A DNA stretch of 64,000 nt from Ophioderma brevispina (Eukaryota; Echinodermata; Ophiuroidea; Amphilepidida; Ophiodermatidae), in assembly GCA_023653785.1 (NCBI GenBank), contig JAMKCH010001670.1, positions 32,204 through 96,203 on the forward strand. Direction: 5' to 3'. Made by a program: the position numbers and the translations under genes. Positions 10,961-21,500 of the stretch are shown here, piece by piece; within the stretch, counting starts at the first letter, position 1; the number at the start of each line of letters is the position of its first letter. The notes under the pieces are model-generated. The model had not been told where the DNA came from. It saw only the letters and a program-made list of their open reading frames with translations, and ran no database searches.

Positions 10961-11829
10961 CAGCAGTTCGTGATGGTGTGCCGAGGTCCCACTGGGCCTT
11001 CATAGAGTCCTCCTTGGACGTCTGTCCAGCTACCTTCGAAGTATTATTTTAGATAATTTCTGCGATTTTCGTAACCAAATTGTTGCCAGAAATTATTTTA
11101 TTCCATGTTCTGGCAAAACTGCACGGGGGATTGGCCCTTGGACAGTTTAGTTCCGGAAATAACAGCAGCCGGGCTCGTCAATCATGAAAGGGGTACAGAA
11201 GGCGCCGTAAAGGTGAAAATGTTTGGTGGCGGAAGTAGGGAGATTACGAAGGGAGGAGATTGTAGGTTGTCGACTGAGAGGGCGGCGAGAAACGGCAGGG
11301 GAGGGTTGGAGACGCGGCCAGAGATGGACGCCGAAGCGAGAAGGGATCAAACGGACGCGGCGGGCATCTCGTTGATGTGCGGGTGGGGTGATGACGAGAG
11401 TGGTCAGAGGATTGTGCATGAGTTTGCAGTTGCCGGACATGTATGTACTGGTGTTGTTACATGGGTTGTCTGCCTCATTTCTTGACTAGACACTGGGACT
11501 TCAAATTGCATGTGCCGAAGGAGTTGTACCAGATGATTTCGGATGAGAAGCGACCTAGGCTTCTTTTTTTATACAGCAGCACATCCAGGCCGAGGGAGGC
11601 GACAAGGTGGAAGACGTGGGGGAATAGGCAATCTGGATATAGGCGTGGGAAATGGCTGCCATGAGCTGAGTTGGGATTTGTCGCAGACGTTGAGAAAGAA
11701 AGGCATTGTTGGGGATGATTTCCTGAAACAAACTGAGGCGATAATCGATATGGTCAACAGCAGCTCCAAGTTGGAGGTGAAAGAGTGCGTTGCCAGTAAA
11801 CACATGGGCTAACTCCAACACTCAAGGTT

Positions 11830-11900
11830 GTGGTTGTAGAGGATAGTGGTGCCTGGCCGCACATCAAGTATGGTAGTTCTGCGGCGAATTGCATGCAGGA
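11830..11900 (+). pseudogene. Possible gypsy aspartic protease motif
   Basis: After the LINE insertion the gypsy sequence resumes. A frame at 11830 gives VVEDSGAWPHI, containing D-S-G-A, the form of the catalytic triad used by many retroelement proteases (D-T/S-G-A). It lies between gag and reverse transcriptase, which is where protease belongs. Only this short motif is recognisable, so the call is tentative. Confidence 0.4.
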
Positions 11901-12068
11901 CGAGGGGGCGTGTGTATCGAGGTATAGGGTCATTATGAGCACGAGATGGTGGGAAGAGGGAAGATTCCCAAATACCGGAATCGTGCGAAGGTCGAGCGCG
12001 GCTATGATGCGGACTATTGGTGGCAAGGGGACTAGTGAAAGTTAGACTGTGTGCCGTGACAATTAGAT

Positions 12069-12860
12069 GTGGGTGACTTCATCGAGAGGGTGAACCGGGC
12101 GCTACGCTCGGACAAGTTGTGCCGGTGGCGGAGAATGAGATGGGCGAGACTAGGATGGTGGGGGCGAGACCAATGGGAATCGGCGGAGGAGGTGCCTGAA
12201 CATCTGAAGGAGCTGTTAGAGCAGAGAACCACTTGGAGAAGGAGAGTGAGAGAGAGAGAAAAGTGGCGGAGTATAGCAAACTATCAGGATATGTTCTCTA
12301 GCGGGGAGTTTGTTATTGGTAGGACGACGAAGGTGAAGCACAGCATTGAATACTGGGAGTGCCGGGCCTATTCGGCAGCCATTGAGAAGGTCGTCCCCGC
12401 AGCAGCGGGAGGAGGTGGAGCGAACAAGTGAACGAGTTGGTGGAGAAAGGCCTAATACAGCCTTCGGATGGTGCTTGGTCTAGTCCAGGGTGTAGTAGCA
12501 AAGAAAGATGGCTCTAAGCGCCTATGTCTGGCACTATCGAAGATGGAATGAGGTCACGATGAAGGACGCGTATTACTGTGACCGCGAATCGATGACCGTG
12601 GGATTGCTTTAGGGGGCGCAAAGTACTTTACAACTCTCGATTTGTCCTCAGGCTACTGGCGTTTGAGATGGACACGGACGTAGAGATAACTATGCCTTCT
12701 CCACCACAGCGAACTTTATGCTTCGATACGTTCATCACATTGTGGCTCTTGCAATGCGCCCTCAAAACGTTTGAAAGATTGATGGATGAGTGTTGGCTGG
12801 ATTGAGAAGGGAGACGCTCCTTGTTTTTTTGGACCGACGTGATTTGTGTTCGGTAGTACC
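12069..12860 (+). pseudogene. pol: gypsy reverse transcriptase, broken
   Basis: The region before the RT core reads VPEHLKELLEQ, then YQDMFSSGEFVIGRTTKVKH, the usual lead-in of gypsy Pol. The core follows in fragments: KDAYY at about 12562, GAKYFTTLDLSSGYWR split over frames near 12610-12665 (the first catalytic Asp lies in TLDLSSGYW), CNAP near 12753 and a LMDE-like helix near 12780. The YxDD box itself cannot be read cleanly between 12790 and 12860. At least three frame changes and several stops occur, so no enzyme is made. Confidence 0.8.
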
Positions 12861-12899
12861 GTGTCGGAGTCGGTAGATCGTTAGAGTGGAGGTTTTGCA

Positions 12900-13640
12900 G
12901 AGGTTCCGAGGACCGGGTTGAAAACTCAAGCCCTCAAAGTGTCACCGATTTCAAAAGGAGGTGACGCATTTGGGCCACGTATATATGGAAAGGGGAATTC
13001 ATACGGATCCGTCCAAGATAGAAGCAGTACGGGATTGGCCGACGCCAAGGACGCCCACGCAGGTGCGTAGTTTCTTGGACTGGCGTGTAATATCGTCGGT
13101 TTAATCCGTGGATGGATTTGTGATATCGCGGCATTCTCAAGCGGTGACAGAAAGAAGTTGGGTTACGAATGGACGAGAAGGAATTGTTGGACGATCATCG
13201 TTCAAACACGTTGAAAGAGTTGGCTGATGACAGTGCTCAAGTTGGCTTTCCCGCGGCCAGAGGGCCAATTTCATCTTAGACACTGACACCAGCAAATCGC
13301 AAAATAGGGGTCGTACTGTCACAAGAGCAGGATGGCGGGAGGGGTTAAGGCTTATGGCAGCAGTCACGGTCCGGCGGAGCGACATTACTGTGTTGTACAC
13401 GAGAAGAGAGCTTCTTGCTGTGGTTTAGTTCCTCAAAAAGTATAGTCACTACCTAGGAGGAAGCAAGGTGTGTGAGAAAGTGAGGACGGACACACGGGTC
13501 GTATAAGGTGGGGTGTGTAACTCAAAAACCCCGGGGTCAGTGGCGAGATGGTTGAGGTGCTGTCAGGTTTCAACATTCGATTTGAGTACAGACCGGGGGA
13601 AGACGACATTCTACGCAGACGGCGCTTGTCAAGAATAACC
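12900..13640 (+). pseudogene. pol: gypsy RT connection and RNase H region, broken
   Basis: Near 12955-12990 the frame gives an HLGHVY-like motif (here reading TFGPRIYG across a frameshift). It is followed by DPSKIEAVRDWPTPRTPTQ at 13010-13065 and RSFLDWR, the standard stretch between RT and RNase H in gypsy elements. At 13370-13470 the codons for a HYC, ARRELLAVV, KYSHYL-like RNase H segment are recognisable in shifting frames. RNase H removes the RNA template during copying. Many indels are present. Confidence 0.65.
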
Positions 13641-14239
13641 TGTAGACAGTGTGGGCGGACGGAGGCTAAGAATGTCCAAAACGAGGAGGCGAGCGGAGGC
13701 AGTGAGTAGAGGAAGTCCATGATAGATGGACGTGTGAGAGATCGGGTGCCAAACAGAACGGGTGGAATTGAAGGGACAGTGGAGGCTATCAGGAGGGTCC
13801 TTGTCGGAAGTGTCGTGGAGTTAACCCAGGGGAACGACCGGGAGTGTGCCGGGGGAGTCTGAAGTGGATGATGGCCGCCGTACCCGTTCTGCGGGCGTGG
13901 GCTCGGCAGAGTCGGGAGCACATATTCGACAAGCCTGGAGCGGATTAGAAACCTGGACCCCCGTAGTGGTTGAAGTTCGTAATGTGGACTATACAACGGA
14001 GATAACACTCGAAATGACAGTGAGGCGCAGTTGGGGGATGAGACATGGCCTGTTCATGAGGACAAAGGCAGGCTTGGAAGAGGGAGACTCCCATGGGAAG
14101 ATGTATCTGCCTTGTCGTAGCATTGAAGGACGTATTGGGGCCAGTGGGGACATTGGCAGTGAGGGAGGAAAGGGGAAATTTGGTGAAGAGATGGGAGAGT
14201 GGAGATGGGAAGAAATTAAGTGGCTGGTTGTGTTACCAA

Positions 14240-14820
14240 GGACAATGCGGAAGGAGTGCTAGATGAACTGCATGCATCGAAGGCAAGAGCGCACAGGGAT
14301 GGAAACAAGACCCCTACAAAAGTTCGAGAAAGGTTTACTATTGGGGGGTATGAGCGCCGACGTGAGGTCATATCCTGCATGTATGCATGTGTGTAGCTGC
14401 CGCGAGGAGGAAGGTGGCCCCAAAACGTCACCGAGCCCCACTTCAACAGGACAAAGTAGGAGCTCCTCTGACACGGGTAGCATTTGAGGTGTTGGGGCCT
14501 CTGACTGAGACGGATGATGGGAATGCATATATCCTAGTTGTTGGGGAGTACTGGACACGTTGGAGGATGGCATATGCCATAAGAGACCAGTGTGCCAAAG
14601 ACAGTCGCAGCGGAAGATGGTGGATGAGTTTCGTCGTCGGTTTGGCGTTCCGAAGGAACTCCATTCCGATCAGGGCCGTAACTTCGAGTCGAAGGTGTTG
14701 TTCCGAGGAGCTTGTGTCAGATTATTGGGATTGAGAAGACCCGAAGATCCATACAACCCAAGTCATGGCCTGGTCGAGCGTTACAACCGGCCTATTGCCA
14801 ATGCCCGTGTAACCTCGATG
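14240..14820 (+). pseudogene. pol: gypsy integrase catalytic core, broken
   Basis: Integrase inserts the DNA copy into the genome. The core begins near 14480 as VLGPLTETDDGNAYILVVG, with EYWTRWRMAYAIRDQ following. The second acidic position is in ELHSDQGRNFES (14656-14690) and the third in SHGLVERYNR (14763-14790). These correspond to the D-D-35E catalytic layout of retroelement integrases, although the first Asp region is altered. A stop and a frame change separate the first segment from the second. The N-terminal HHCC finger is not clearly readable. Confidence 0.75.
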
Positions 14821-14939
14821 ATTGACCGTTCCAGAATCAGAATGACTGGGGACCAGTCTCTCATATGTGGGTTCGCTTATCGTTCAAGTGTTGAGGAGTC
14901 GACCGGCGAGAGTCCCAAATATGATGAGTGTTGGGGCGA

Positions 14940-15330
14940 GAAGTACAGGAGTGCCCGTTGACGTGGTGGTTGGTGCAGCGGTACCAGATGAAGAAGACAT
15001 GCGAAACGAAACGGACATAGCGGAGGAGTTGCAGAAGCGTATAGGGGAATTGGAAATTCATGACTTAGGAGAGGCCAAGGCACGCTTTGGAGTTCAATAT
15101 GAAGAGACAGAAACGGAAAATACGACCGTTTGTTGCATGGTCGGGTGTTTAGGGCAGCAGTTCGTCTGGTTGTATAACCATGCGAGGAAGGAAGTGCGAC
15201 TTTCCAGGAACGTTATCCATGGCCGTGGGAGGGGGCCATACCTGGTGGTATACCGCGCTCTCAGATGTGGTCTGTTCAGGACAAGAGTCTGTCCGCTAAG
15301 CGTAAGCCGGAGTCGTTCACGCGGATAGGT
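14940..15330 (+). pseudogene. pol: gypsy integrase C-terminal domain, broken
   Basis: One frame from 14867 to 15328 gives VVGAAVPDEE, then EAKARFGVQYEE, and at 15164-15245 FVWLYNHARKEVRLSRN and GRGPYLVV. Tyr-Asn-Pro/His-x-Arg-Lys followed by W-x-GPY-x-VV is the SH3-like tail of gypsy integrases that contacts DNA. It marks the 3' end of pol. Confidence 0.65.
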
Positions 15331-15339
15331 TTAAAGCTC

Positions 15340-16404
15340 TATGAAGGACTAGAGTTGGTGGGATGGAAAACTACAATGTACCAGATTAGAGCTTGAGTGG
15401 ACTACTGGCAACGGGATAGAGAGGGTCTATAGAAAGACTCGGGAGTCGCGACGACGGGGGGAAGTAGCAGCTGAAGCAGGAGAAAGTAGAGGGTGAGAAT
15501 GATGGTAAAGCAGAGAGGAGGGGACACAGACGAGGAGGATAGGGCTCCTGTGATGAGGGGAGACGGCTCTAGTCATGGTCGAGTTGGCCACGATTGACGA
15601 GCCGCCTTACAGTAAAAGAAGGGAGTCAGGAGAAGATCCATGAGAGGATGGGAGTGGAGGATGAAGAGGATCGGTGGACAGGGACGCAACAGTTGAAAAG
15701 TACACAGACGAAGATTGAGCCGCTGGAAAGGTTAGGAGACGCTAGTGATGAAGCAGAGGTTGAAGTAGACGTGCCGAATTCACGGGAACAGTGGGAGGGA
15801 AAGTCAGAAAGACGGTACGTTTTGATTCGGTGGTACACATAAAGTATGTACCGGGGAGAAATGCGGAGGCCGATGAAGCAAAGGGAGAAGTGGCCGTGCC
15901 GAAGTGCGGGGGGGGGAACGAGGAGAGATGACGGAGGCAACCGGAAGCGAACAGATGTGTATCCTGATGTTGTAGTGTTGAGGCACGAAACAAAGGGGAA
16001 TCCTACAGCGTGGAGCGCGAAAGGCCCCCATAGGTCCGATGGGATGGAAAATGTGATAGACATTTTTGTATTATATGAGTAGGGGAGGAGGACTAGGAGA
16101 GAATGGAGAGCCTGTATATAGAGTAATTCTACAAGAAATCCTAACCGATACTCGGGGACAATCGAGAGAGGCCTAATCGAACACATGGAATTTTTTCATC
16201 ATGGCAACATGGGTGGGTAGACAATAAGGGACGATGAAGTGAGAAATAATTGTGGATGCAAATTAGACAAGGTAGGCGTTGCGAGGAGATGAAGTCCAAC
16301 ACAGGTGTCTGATGAAGGTTGGTTCGGTTCGGCCCCGGTGAAGAGGAAGGTTGCGGGCTTCCATCACGACCTTGGAGTATAGCAGGGACGGCCGGAGCTT
16401 TGAG
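15340..16404 (+). other. gypsy interior after pol, nothing recognised
   Basis: About 1 kb of purine-rich sequence follows integrase. Some gypsy-like elements carry an envelope-like gene here. I see no transmembrane stretch, signal peptide or cysteine-rich pattern, and no frame stays open beyond about 80 codons on the sense strand. It is probably non-coding 3' interior or decayed beyond recognition. Confidence 0.5.
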
Positions 16405-16720
16405 ACGAATGGAGACGTGCCGCATGACAATTGAATGGCAGACGTGCAGCACGACTTTGAATGGCAGACATGCCAGGCGACTTCGGAGAATGGCAGACGT
16501 GCCAGGTGACTTGGATGAATGGCAGACGGGGCCAGACGACTTTGGATGACTGGGCAGACGCGGCGGACGACTTGAGACGAAAGGCAGACGCGCCAGACGA
16601 CATTGGATGAATGGCAGACGCGCGGACGACTTTAGATGGCCAGAAGGGCCAAACGACTTGAGATGGATGGCAGACGGGCCAGGCGACTTGGGATGAACGA
16701 TCGCCGGGCCGAAGGACCTA
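16405..16720 (+). repeat. 27-bp minisatellite inside the gypsy element
   Basis: About ten imperfect units follow the pattern GAATGGCAGACG-GCCAG, then GCGACTT-GGAT. Units are near 27 bases, a multiple of three, but individual units carry 1-2 base indels. In places the array reads as an acidic repeat such as EWQTG-DDF. It lies 3' of pol and before the polypurine tract. It could be a non-coding expansion or the relic of a repetitive protein segment. Confidence 0.7.
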
Positions 16721-17366
16721 CATGGATGGTCGATAGGAGGAGTAGAGGGCTAGAGAACTGACCCACACTGGAGTATGGAGCTGCTGGCTTCAAGAGTAAC
16801 CGAGAAAACGTCGAGGCCAGGTTATTGTGAGGATACCAGGGGATTAGTGGTGTACAATATGAACAAAACACCGAATAGTCTGTGGTGTGCTGTTAATTGT
16901 ACCGTAGATGGATGATCCACTAAAATCGTTGTCACTGAAAAGAACTCCGTATGTGAGGGAGACGACGGCGTCCCGAGCGCTAGTGAAGACAGCAAAGCTG
17001 CTTATTAGTGAGTGCTAGATCGAAAACATTGCGCAGACGGGCATGTTGACCCAAGATGGTGTGAAAGGTGGGGCCGGACACACAGTGCGCTCACACCACG
17101 GGACTAGATGAGGCAAGGCGTGGCGACATGTGGATGATTGACGACACTGACTGGTGGGATATTCTGAATACTTGATCAAGCGACCCGGGCGTACGATGAC
17201 AACATAGGAATGCTGTGATGACAACAACTGAATGGAGCGATGACTACGCCGGACTGACGTGGCGTCAAAAGAAGATTGGAGTATAGGTTAAGAGTAGGCA
17301 GTCTTCGGTGCGCATTCCAATCCGGTTTGAACTTACATACGTCTGTGGGCCGGGAGCGGCAAATAT
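16721..17366 (+). other. gypsy 3' interior, nothing recognised
   Basis: No domain, RNA gene or repeat is visible. The purine bias continues. The stretch ends at the candidate polypurine tract. Confidence 0.5.
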
Positions 17367-17379
17367 GGGGAGGAGGGGG
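17367..17379 (+). promoter_or_regulatory. Candidate polypurine tract
   Basis: GGGGAGGAGGGGG lies one base before TGTGTGAAAATGATTGAAAG, the inferred start of the 3' LTR. LTR retrotransposons prime plus-strand DNA synthesis from exactly such a tract. Its position fixes the 3' LTR start at about 17381, with the expected TG. Confidence 0.65.
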
Positions 17380-17380
17380 C

Positions 17381-17773
17381 TGTGTGAAAATGATTGAAAG
17401 GGATTGGAAGTTAGACTGTAGTTTATTAGGTTTTATTTTGTCACAAATAAGTTGTCTAAAATGGTATCCATAGCTCTGCTTACAAATTAATTTCCATTCC
17501 GTCAGTACTACTTATGCAAGTCATGTCATGTACGTGCCCAATCAGCGTCGGCGCCTAGCGTGATCAATCACCCACGCGGTAGTCAGCACTGACGAGGAAA
17601 AGGGTCAGTTTGCTGTATGATTACCACAGGTACTTGACGTTGTGATGTAGTCTGACGACAAGACGAAGGCTGGTTGTAATAAAATACTTGAGAAACTGAT
17701 TTACCGAGTCACGTGCGTCATTCAGAAGGAACGCAAGGTTCTGCCCCTTGCAACTTACCCGGGAGTCCTCCGG
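17381..17773 (+). repeat. 3' LTR of the gypsy element
   Basis: It starts with TGTGTG directly after the polypurine tract and aligns with the 5' LTR through to CTCCGG at 17773. Shared AATAAA (about 17680) is the likely polyadenylation signal. The two LTRs differ by many substitutions and short indels scattered evenly, which fits neutral decay since insertion. Confidence 0.8.
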
Positions 17774-18136
17774 GGCGCTCACAGGGCCGCGTCCCGCTAC
17801 ACTGACATCAATCCACAGTTTTCGGTGGTGGGCCTAGCCTTTGGGCAGCCCATGCCCACCATGCAAGGCAGCATGTGCTGGATGGCCGTCATTACCTCTC
17901 CAGGGCTGACGCCCTTGAAGGTAGATCTTCTTTTTCATTCTACCAGGGTAACCAGCTACCCTCCTCATCAGATCAGAAACCCAATGGGGGTGACGGTTTA
18001 GCCACCGACAACTCGGCCCTGGGACAGGTAGTACTGGTTACCAGGATACCAGTAACATGCCCTCATAGGAATCCTGACCTGATCAATGCTAGGTAGTACT
18101 CTCAAAATGTGGTATCACTTTTTAATAGGGGCCAAT
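17774..18136. other. GC-rich unassigned flank
   Basis: GC content rises here compared with the AT-rich sequence further right. Palindromic GGTTACCAGGATACCAGTAAC and a 70-codon plus-strand frame are present, but no family is recognised. It may be the target-side repeat into which the gypsy element inserted, since no matching sequence lies left of the 5' LTR. Confidence 0.35.
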
Positions 18137-18335
18137 TTAAAGGTGCAACGAGAGATTTCACATATCAGGTTCCCTAAAAAATTGAAAGTACTGATTTTTG
18201 CCCTGATATAAAGCTTTCCATCAAAAATATCCCCATCTGAAAGGATTATGCTGAGAAATGTTTGTTTGGTACAAAAAATTGAAATTTCTAATTTCGTATA
18301 GGAGGAAATACGAAATTCAGCCTATGTTTTACACT
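18137..18335 (+). mobile_element. MITE family T2, copy 2 (right-truncated)
   Basis: Starts with TTAA and then AGGTGCAACGAGAGATTTCA at 18139. It shares GAAATTTCTAATTTCGTATA and CAGCCTATGTTTTA with copy 1. After about 18335 similarity ends and no closing terminal repeat is found within the next 400 bases. Confidence 0.7.
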
Positions 18336-19075
18336 GAATTAATCGATTTATGGTACCAGCTTGCGGTTAACATAAATCCAGTTATCTCGACACAGTGTTG
18401 CCCTTTTGGGTTTTGTTGGTTGGCCAATCACTGCGCACTCTGCCCGTGACGTAGTTTTCCTTGTGGCTTTTGTGCTGCCCATTGTTTCACGGGTTTTTTC
18501 GGCACTTGTTTTTTTTTCCTCACCGGTTCATGCGGTCAGGTTATTTTAACCCAGCGTATCACAGGAATATATAACGTTCGTAAAACGGTATGATCATCAC
18601 AATCAACGATGTAGTGCAACTTTTGAGGACTAGTTAATGTTGAACTTACATTCCATGTGGACCGCTAGTTATCGTGTTTCAGTACAAGATCAGCCAAGTC
18701 AAAAAACTCGGTTAAATTAAAGTTGAAAATAGATCTCATAGTGGACTTTTTTCTGTTTGCCTGCGTCATCGTCATCAACTCCGGGCATCAACTTCTGGAC
18801 CTGGTATTCATCAAGAGGATTTCTAAGGCAGAGATTGGATTTCATAACTAATACTGTTTAACAAAAGAAGAAATACAGTCTGTATCGCCTCAATCTTGAC
18901 ATAATTCAGCGTATTTTAGTTTTTGTTACGCAATTGGTAATCAGTTTTTCTACCACTTCGTATGACGCATTGGACGTAAGGTGATGTGAGGTCTGCAGAA
19001 TTCTGCTATCAAGTAATTCATTACGTGTTTGAGTCAGTGTGCCCACAGATGACCGAACTATAGTGCGGAATCAAG
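18336..19075. other. Unassigned DNA, no gene seen
   Basis: No motif, repeat or RNA gene is recognised. Open frames are short and unremarkable. Confidence 0.6.
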
Positions 19076-19084
19076 GTCGCAAAA

Positions 19085-19219
19085 GGGTGTGGCCATTTTG
19101 TGACCCACTGACACTCATGACCCTGATGAATTCAGCAGACTTTACGGAATAAAGTGCACTTTATTCCGTAGAATTCATCAGGGTCATGTGTGTCAGTGTG
19201 TCACAAAATGGCCACACGC
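19085..19219. mobile_element. Palindromic MITE with 9-bp target duplication
   Basis: A 135-base near-perfect palindrome: the left arm runs GTGTGGCCATTTTGTGAC through ATGACCCTGATGAATTC, and the right arm is its complement, ending GTCACAAAATGGCCACAC. The centre is CGGAATAAAGTGCACTTTAT and its mirror. An 11-base asymmetric bit (AGCAGACTTTA) sits on the left. GTCGCAAAA occurs immediately outside on both sides (19076-19084 and 19220-19228). A 9-bp duplication is the habit of Mutator-like elements; an 8-bp reading would instead fit hAT. Confidence 0.8.
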
Positions 19220-19434
19220 GTCGCAAAATTCATCTACACCTACACCTACCTCCTGTTTTAATTCCGTGTGCAGTAGAACTATCCTGTTCCGGTGTTCAAA
19301 CATGGCTATATTTCCATTTCAAGACATCAGTTTAAGACAAGTGAACTTCCTTGAATTCTGCGAGGTGCATGCTTTGTTTTCATTGATATTCCAGGATCTA
19401 CTAATGCTGAATACCGCTGAGTAAAGCTAGAAGT

Positions 19435-20062
19435 ACACTCTAAAAAATCACAGTGCAATTTACAGGAAAATACTGTAAAACTTCCAAAAACTAACAGTAT
19501 TTGGCTGTAATTTGGAAATACAGGAAAATACTGTAAATTTTTGTCCAATTTTCAGGCCTATTGACACAATCTAAAATTGAAGACTTTATTTAAACATTTC
19601 ATGAATAACACCGCTTATACAACTATGATGATATTATTCAATTATTCCATTAAGTCACTCACATATACATTGAAATACTGTCAATTTTTCACAGAAAATC
19701 CTGGCAAGGAATATCTTCCAACAAAACCGCCGTAAAATACAGCTTTTACAGGTTTTCATCAAATTTACTGTATATTTTACAGTTTTGATGTATACATTTT
19801 CAAACAAACGGTCCATTTTACAAGTATATTGCAATTGTAAAAAAAAAATGTTGGATCTGCCTACTACTTTAGGGTGTTTGTCAGTGCTTTTTTATTCTCC
19901 CACACATTCACAATCTCGTGTAAACTCCCCAAATATCTATTTTTTAAGCGTTTTTGGATTAAATTACTTTTACCGTATACTGTAATTTTTACGGTAATTT
20001 GTGGCAGAATTGCCGGCCAGGATTTTTACTGTAAATTTACAGTATTTTTTTATTACTGTGTA
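19435..20062. mobile_element. Non-autonomous DNA element with ACTGTAAA-type ends
   Basis: Left end: CAATTTACAGGAAAATACTG. Right end: TTTACTGTAAATTTACAGTA then TTACTGTGTAG. Inverted copies of TTTACAG and TACTGTAAA recur subterminally (19493, 19525, 19740-19780, 19975-20045). The body is AT-rich and non-coding. Such TACAGTAAAATTTACAGTA ends are common in non-autonomous animal DNA transposons. No target duplication was fixed. Confidence 0.55.
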
Positions 20063-21500
20063 GCATTTAAGCTAGTTGGAGATACCCTCCCATTGATTTT
20101 TAAGATGTTTGAACATGGTACGCTTGGGTTTTTCAATAGGTTCGTTCACTCCATTACAAATTTTTCTTTCCTTCCTCAAAAATTCCAAACACTATTGTCA
20201 TCTTTTCTCGTATTGGTTTTTGATTCTACCTTCTCTAATGCTGTCTTTTCTATGCCTGTTCAAAAGTGATAACAACCTTATTTACATTGCTATTTATTAT
20301 AAGAAACCCTTTCTGTATAGTCGATCTTCAATTCAAGTTGTTCCTCATTTGTTACAACCTTCACCAATATGTCCATGCCTCAGTCACTCATTGAGTCCAG
20401 GGTTCAATCACGTAGCGTTTCCCACCCTTTTTGTTTATTACCCATTCGCAATAATCTATTGCTGCTGCAGTATGGTATCGTGCTTTTAATCTAATCTACC
20501 CATAATCACCCTCTTTTTTATTGCTTTTGAAACCGGTGCATGTTCGCTTAATTACTGCGTTGATGTTTACTGACAGCGGGATTCAAGGAAATTAGTTGGA
20601 CACGCGATGCCCACACTTCACTTTGCCCTCGTCACGGGACAGGGGTTCCCATATGCTTTGTTCAATTGCGCCTATCTGCGTGGTTTTTCAGCTGATGTTC
20701 CTCCTGGCTCACACAGTCCACGCGCTTATGTTCGTTACAGTCCAACAATATTTTATTTCAGACTGTAGTAATTGATACCACTGTTTTATTTTCACCTCGC
20801 ACTGATTACTGATTTGTTGTTGTAAACCATGGCAATAGGCCTAAGGGCCACTGTGTAACTCGTTTGTGCTTTTTTACTGCTCCAGTCTTCCTTGTGGTAT
20901 ATAGAACTCATGAACTCAGGTGTGGTGTGTTTGAGTATGTATTCTTTGTGATTAAAGGGTGCTTAGTTGCCCCTTATTTCGCTTGTAAATATTTTTCAGT
21001 TTATAGCCCGCTAATCCGAGAGCACATCCTGCATGGGGCAAAAATATGCTAAAAAACAATCATTTGATACGCGCTGAAAGCGTAGTGTCTCGCGATGTGC
21101 AGTGGTCGTACCTTTTGATTGTGCGTAGGTTGTTTTCCCTCCTCTCTCTTTCCTCCCTCCGCGGTTGAAGCGGTTGTGGTCGTTCACTCTGGCCTATAGT
21201 AGGCCCTGAGGTGTTTGTCTCACGTGTTTGTGTCGTTAGGTTTTGGCGTTTTTAAGTAAATGTTTAGTTCAGGTTATTTTTCCTGCCCCTAGTATTAGTC
21301 CATGATTCTTTTCCGGTGTCGAATTTTTTATTGTTTGCGGCTTTTATTAAACTTATTTCAAATTCTATTCTTCCCATTTGGTCCTTCAGAGAGAAGTTGT
21401 AATGCCTTTTGTAGTCTGAGTTTGCGAGAAGTGTCAGTCAAAACGTGTTTTGGTTGTTGCCATCGTTTATCCAGCCACGGCTTGGTCCTATAAATTTAAG
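20063..21500. other. Unassigned DNA, no gene seen
   Basis: About 1.4 kb with no recognised domain. A 60-codon plus-strand frame around 20580-20770 looks balanced in composition but matches nothing I know and lacks splice signals on both sides. Confidence 0.5.

Larger units (their letters stand above)
7604..11040 (-). mobile_element. LINE-A, antisense insertion in the gypsy element
   Basis: Minus-strand endonuclease, reverse transcriptase and C-terminal domains run in order from about 10960 down to 7610. The 3' end is marked by a short (GAT)n tail, visible as TCATCATCATC at 7605, which directly abuts gypsy gag sequence. Gypsy sequence resumes at about 11100-11200, so the LINE is younger than the gypsy copy. 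The 5' boundary is uncertain by about 100 bases and I could not identify a target duplication. Length is about 3.4 kb including a nested 340-bp insertion. Confidence 0.75.
4520..17773 (+). mobile_element. Decayed Ty3/gypsy LTR retrotransposon (Metaviridae-like)
   Basis: Two long terminal repeats of about 395 bases bound a 12.5-kb interior that retains, in canonical order, gag with a zinc knuckle, a possible protease, reverse transcriptase, RNase H and integrase traces. The gene order RT-RNase H-integrase is that of Ty3/gypsy, not Ty1/copia. Every domain is broken by frameshifts and stops, so the copy is dead. The interior is inflated by an antisense LINE (7604 to about 11040) and a minisatellite. 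The plus strand is strikingly purine-rich and C-poor outside the LINE. No target-site duplication could be fixed. Confidence 0.85.

Noticed and set aside
15340..17366. Envelope-like gene in the gypsy element
   Set aside because: No signal peptide, membrane segment or cysteine pattern was seen and no frame stays open.
19085..19219. microRNA precursor
   Set aside because: The hairpin is long and almost perfectly paired and has a target duplication, which fits a MITE better. Expression data would be needed to claim an RNA.
20580..20770. Possible coding exon on the plus strand
   Set aside because: Sixty open codons without splice signals, motif or repeat support are within chance.
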